Part shown: piece after piece, positions 41,447-43,731 of the stretch | Layout: each line of letters begins with the position of its first letter | Position numbering within the stretch: the stretch's first letter is position 1 | Source: Maricaulis sp963976135 | GTDB lineage: Bacteria > Pseudomonadota > Alphaproteobacteria > Caulobacterales > Maricaulaceae | Assembly (NCBI RefSeq): GCF_963976135.1 | Contig: NZ_CAXBKN010000012.1 | Location: forward strand, 1-43,731 | Direction of reading: 5' to 3' | DNA length: 43,731 nucleotides | Notes under the pieces: model-generated | The model's input: only the letters and a program-made list of their open reading frames with translations | The model's database searches: none | Told to the model about the DNA's origin: nothing | Program-made: the position numbers and the translations under genes

Positions 41447-43624
41447 ATGCGTCATCTGATGATGATTACCGTCAGCACCGCCGCGCTGTTTGCCGCGGCC
41501 TGCACCCCTGCTGACCAGACCACCACAGCCAGCCCGGCCGATACATCCACCACCACCGAGACCACGGAGACCGTCATGTCCTCAAACCCGCTGCTCGCGG
41601 AATGGACCGGCCCGTTCGGCGGTGTGCCGAATTTCGATACCGCCAGCCTTGACGACCTCAAGCCGGCCCTCGAAGAGGGCATGGCGCTCAATCTCGCCGA
41701 GATCGATGCCATCGCCAATAATCCCGAGCCTGCCAGCTTCGAGAACACCATCGTCGCAATGGAACGGGCCGGCGAGCCGCTCGGCAATGTCTTCCGCTAT
41801 TGGGGCATCTGGTCGTCCAACATGTCGACGCCGGAATTCCGCGCCATCCAGGCCGAGATGGCCCCGCGCCTGTCGGCCTTCTCCTCGCAGATCACCCAGA
41901 ATGCCGCGCTCTTCGCCCGCGTCCGCGCCGTCTATGAGGGCGATGAAATGGCGTCCCTGCGCCCCGACCAGCAGCGCCTGGTGCAGCTGACCTATGATGG
42001 CTTCGCCCGCAATGGCGCGACGCTGGAAGGCGCAGCCGCCGAGCGCTATGCCGCGATCGACCAGCGTCTGTCCGAGCTCTACACCGCCTTCTCGTCCAAT
42101 CTTCTGCATGACGAGGAAAACTACGTCCATTACATCAGCGCCGACCAGCTTTCCGGCCTGCCGGACGGCTTCGTCCAGGCCTCGGCTGCGGCCGCCACCG
42201 CGCGCGGTCATGAGGGCGAATACGCCATCACCAATACCCGCTCCTCGATGGACCCCTTCCTGACTTTCTCCGACGAGCGCGATCTGCGCGAAATCGTCTG
42301 GCGGGATTACTATAATCGCGGCGATAATGGCGACGAGTACGACAATAACGCCCTGATCATGGAAATCCTCGCCCTGCGCGACGAACGCGTCGAACTGCTG
42401 GGCTATGAGAATTACGCCCAGTGGCGTCTGGAAAACCGCATGGCCGGCACGCCGGAACGCGCGATGGAATTGATGGAAGGCGTCTGGACCGCCGCCGTCG
42501 CGCGCATCCATGAGGAAGTCGCCGACATGCAGGCCCTGGCCGACAGCGAAGGCGCCGACATCACCATCGCGCCCTGGGATTATCGCTATTATGCCGAGAA
42601 AGTGCGCGCCGCGCGCTATGATCTCGATAGCGAGGAAGTCAGCCAGTATCTCCAGCTCGACAATCTGCGCGAGGGGATGTTCTACGTCGCCGGCGAATTG
42701 TTCGGCTTCAACTTCTCCGAATTGCCCGAAGGCACCGTCTCGGTCTGGCACCCGACCGTGCGCGTCTGGGAAGTCACCGATCGCGACACCGGCGCCAATA
42801 TCGGCCTGTGGTATCTCGACCCCTATGCCCGCACCGGCAAGTCCTCGGGCGCCTGGGCCAACAGCTTCCGCGGCCACACCACTTATGACGGGCAGACCAA
42901 TGTCCTGGCGACGAATAATTCCAACTTCGTCGAGCCGGCACCGGGCCAGCCTGTCCTGGTCTCCTGGGATGATGCGACCACCTTCTTCCACGAATTCGGC
43001 CATGCCCTGCACGGCCTGTCCTCGAATGTCGCCTACCCGACCCTCAATGGCGGCGTCCGCGACTTCACCGAATTCCAGTCGCAATTGCTCGAGCGCTGGC
43101 TGCTGACCGACCCGGTGGTCAACAACTACCTGGTCAATGTCGATGGCGAGCCCATGCCCCAGGAATTGATCGCCCGCATCCGTGCGGCGAATAATTTCAA
43201 CCAGGGCTTCTCGACCGGCGAATATCTTGCCTCCGCGCTGATGGACATGGCCTATCACATGACCCCGCCCGAAGAGATCGGCGATCCCGACACTTTCGAG
43301 CGCGAGACCCTGGAACGCCTCGGCATGCCGGACGAAATCGTCATGCGTCACCGCAGCCCGCAATTCGGGCATGTGTTCGAGGGCGAAGGCTATGCCACCG
43401 GTTATTACGGCTATATGTGGGCCGACGTCCTGACCGCCGATGCCGCCGAAGCCTTTGAAGAGGCTGGCAGCTATTACGATCCGGAAACTTCGCGCCGCCT
43501 GGTCGAAACCCTGTTCGCCCCGCGCAACTCGGTCGACCCGGGCGAAGCCTACCGCGCCTTCCGCGGCCGCGACGCCGACCCGCAAGCCCTGATGCGCGAC
43601 CGCGGCTTCCCGGTCACCGAATAG
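41447..43624 (+). CDS. M3 family metallopeptidase lipoprotein (peptidyl-dipeptidase Dcp-like)
   Basis: The 725-residue zinc oligopeptidase has a lipoprotein signal with lipobox A-A-A-C (Cys19), followed by a Thr/Ser/Glu-rich tether (about 20-45). The long helical N-part precedes the catalytic motif HEFGH at 515-519 (two zinc-binding histidines and the catalytic glutamate), with the third ligand in DFTEFQSQLLERW. FGHVFEGEGYATGYYGYMW near the C-terminus is the substrate-binding tyrosine/glycine loop of M3A enzymes. The length suits Dcp. It would trim peptides in the periplasm or at the outer membrane. ATG 41447 follows AAAGGA. A strong hairpin lies 24 nt after the stop. Confidence 0.94.
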   Translation: MRHLMMITVSTAALFAAACTPADQTTTASPADTSTTTETTETVMSSNPLLAEWTGPFGGVPNFDTASLDDLKPALEEGMALNLAEIDAIANNPEPASFENTIVAMERAGEPLGNVFRYWGIWSSNMSTPEFRAIQAEMAPRLSAFSSQITQNAALFARVRAVYEGDEMASLRPDQQRLVQLTYDGFARNGATLEGAAAERYAAIDQRLSELYTAFSSNLLHDEENYVHYISADQLSGLPDGFVQASAAAATARGHEGEYAITNTRSSMDPFLTFSDERDLREIVWRDYYNRGDNGDEYDNNALIMEILALRDERVELLGYENYAQWRLENRMAGTPERAMELMEGVWTAAVARIHEEVADMQALADSEGADITIAPWDYRYYAEKVRAARYDLDSEEVSQYLQLDNLREGMFYVAGELFGFNFSELPEGTVSVWHPTVRVWEVTDRDTGANIGLWYLDPYARTGKSSGAWANSFRGHTTYDGQTNVLATNNSNFVEPAPGQPVLVSWDDATTFFHEFGHALHGLSSNVAYPTLNGGVRDFTEFQSQLLERWLLTDPVVNNYLVNVDGEPMPQELIARIRAANNFNQGFSTGEYLASALMDMAYHMTPPEEIGDPDTFERETLERLGMPDEIVMRHRSPQFGHVFEGEGYATGYYGYMWADVLTADAAEAFEEAGSYYDPETSRRLVETLFAPRNSVDPGEAYRAFRGRDADPQALMRDRGFPVTE

Positions 43625-43648
43625 CGCTTACCGGCGTCACTTAATGCA

Positions 43649-43676
43649 ACGGCCGGCGGGGTAACCCGCCGGCCGT
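43649..43676 (+). terminator. Terminator hairpin after the M3 peptidase gene
   Basis: ACGGCCGGCGGG (43649-43660) pairs perfectly with CCCGCCGGCCGT (43665-43676) around GTAA. The downstream tract is only TTCGCGTTT, so the T-run is poor, but the 12-bp GC-rich stem is very stable. Confidence 0.75.
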
Positions 43677-43710
43677 TCGCGTTTGGGGGAGCCGTGATGA
43701 CAATCACCCT

Positions 43711-43731
43711 CCTCTTCCTTGATGGAAGAGG
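43711..43731. repeat. Inverted repeat cut by the window end
   Basis: CCTCTTCC (43711-43718) and GGAAGAGG (43724-43731) pair perfectly around TTGAT. The palindrome may continue past the end of the window. An ATG at 43697 opens an 11-codon frame (MTITLLFLDGR) through it with GGGGGAG at 43685-43691, so a partial coding sequence is an alternative. Confidence 0.4.

Noticed and set aside
41582..43585. 667-codon minus-strand open frame opposite the M3 peptidase
   Set aside because: The plus strand holds HEFGH and other M3 motifs, while the antisense translation is repetitive Gly/Ala/Ile/Arg with no recognisable motif.
1..43731. CRISPR array, prophage or insertion sequence
   Set aside because: No regularly spaced direct repeats, integrase, phage structural gene or transposase was found.

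Overview
The window looks like chromosomal DNA of a GC-rich alphaproteobacterium, most likely a stalked or prosthecate marine lineage near Maricaulis or the Hyphomonadaceae. This is inferred from protein content (an FzlA-like GST next to queG, a DUF1134/EipA-like protein, a TPR-GT41 protein glycosyltransferase, secreted 'peptidase S1-like' DTTLV repeat proteins), not from a database search. Genes are tightly packed with many 1-11 nt overlaps. I saw no rRNA, tRNA, CRISPR array, prophage or complete insertion sequence.

Layout. (1) 1-5807: a branched-chain amino acid operon, (ilvM end)-leuA-ilvE-leuC-leuD-leuB, all on the plus strand. (2) 5804-13410: a glycosylation island. A minus-strand TPR + GT41 (O-GlcNAc-transferase-like) enzyme is divergent from a plus-strand run of a C-methyltransferase-like protein, a GT2 glycosyltransferase, an RfbF-like sugar-1-phosphate nucleotidyltransferase, an extended SDR and a second sugar C-methyltransferase. 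(3) 13640-20291: housekeeping and accessory genes: uppP, nucleoside hydrolase, FieF-like cation efflux, FzlA-like GST, a type II toxin-antitoxin pair, queG, a TPR protein and a GNAT. (4) 20508-22633: a GT4/GT9 pair, probably for LPS core or another surface glycan. (5) 22787-32124: translation genes. infC (apparent ATA start) is separated from rpmI-rplT by two secreted repeat-protein genes and a MerC-domain gene with a Zur-type operator. After rplT come a strong terminator, a perfect 31-bp inverted repeat (REP/BIME-like), then pheS, a small membrane protein gene, pheT and a NTP_transf_6 gene. (6) 32309-38626: envelope and metal genes: a peptidoglycan-binding/Sel1 protein, a lipoprotein, a CDF-type transporter with a divergent MerR regulator and a textbook 19-bp-spacer promoter, an unrecognised polytopic membrane protein, a SnoaL-like exported protein, a GNAT and the DUF1134/EipA-like protein. 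(7) 38784-43624: a flavin amine oxidase, a membrane-anchored carbon-nitrogen hydrolase and an M3 metallopeptidase lipoprotein, ending in a strong hairpin.

How the genes work together. The leu/ilv block holds the leucine-specific steps plus the shared aminotransferase. The island at 5.8-13.4 kb can be read as synthesis of a nucleotide-activated, C-methylated sugar coupled to a soluble protein glycosyltransferase with a TPR substrate-binding region; no sugar 4,6-dehydratase is visible in it, so the pathway would be incomplete locally. The CDF/MerR pair forms a self-contained metal-responsive unit, and the MerC gene is probably zinc-controlled. The strongest candidates for something under-described are the glycosylation island, the two-cysteine DTTLV repeat family, the cysteine-substituted CDF, and the small membrane protein translated between pheS and pheT.
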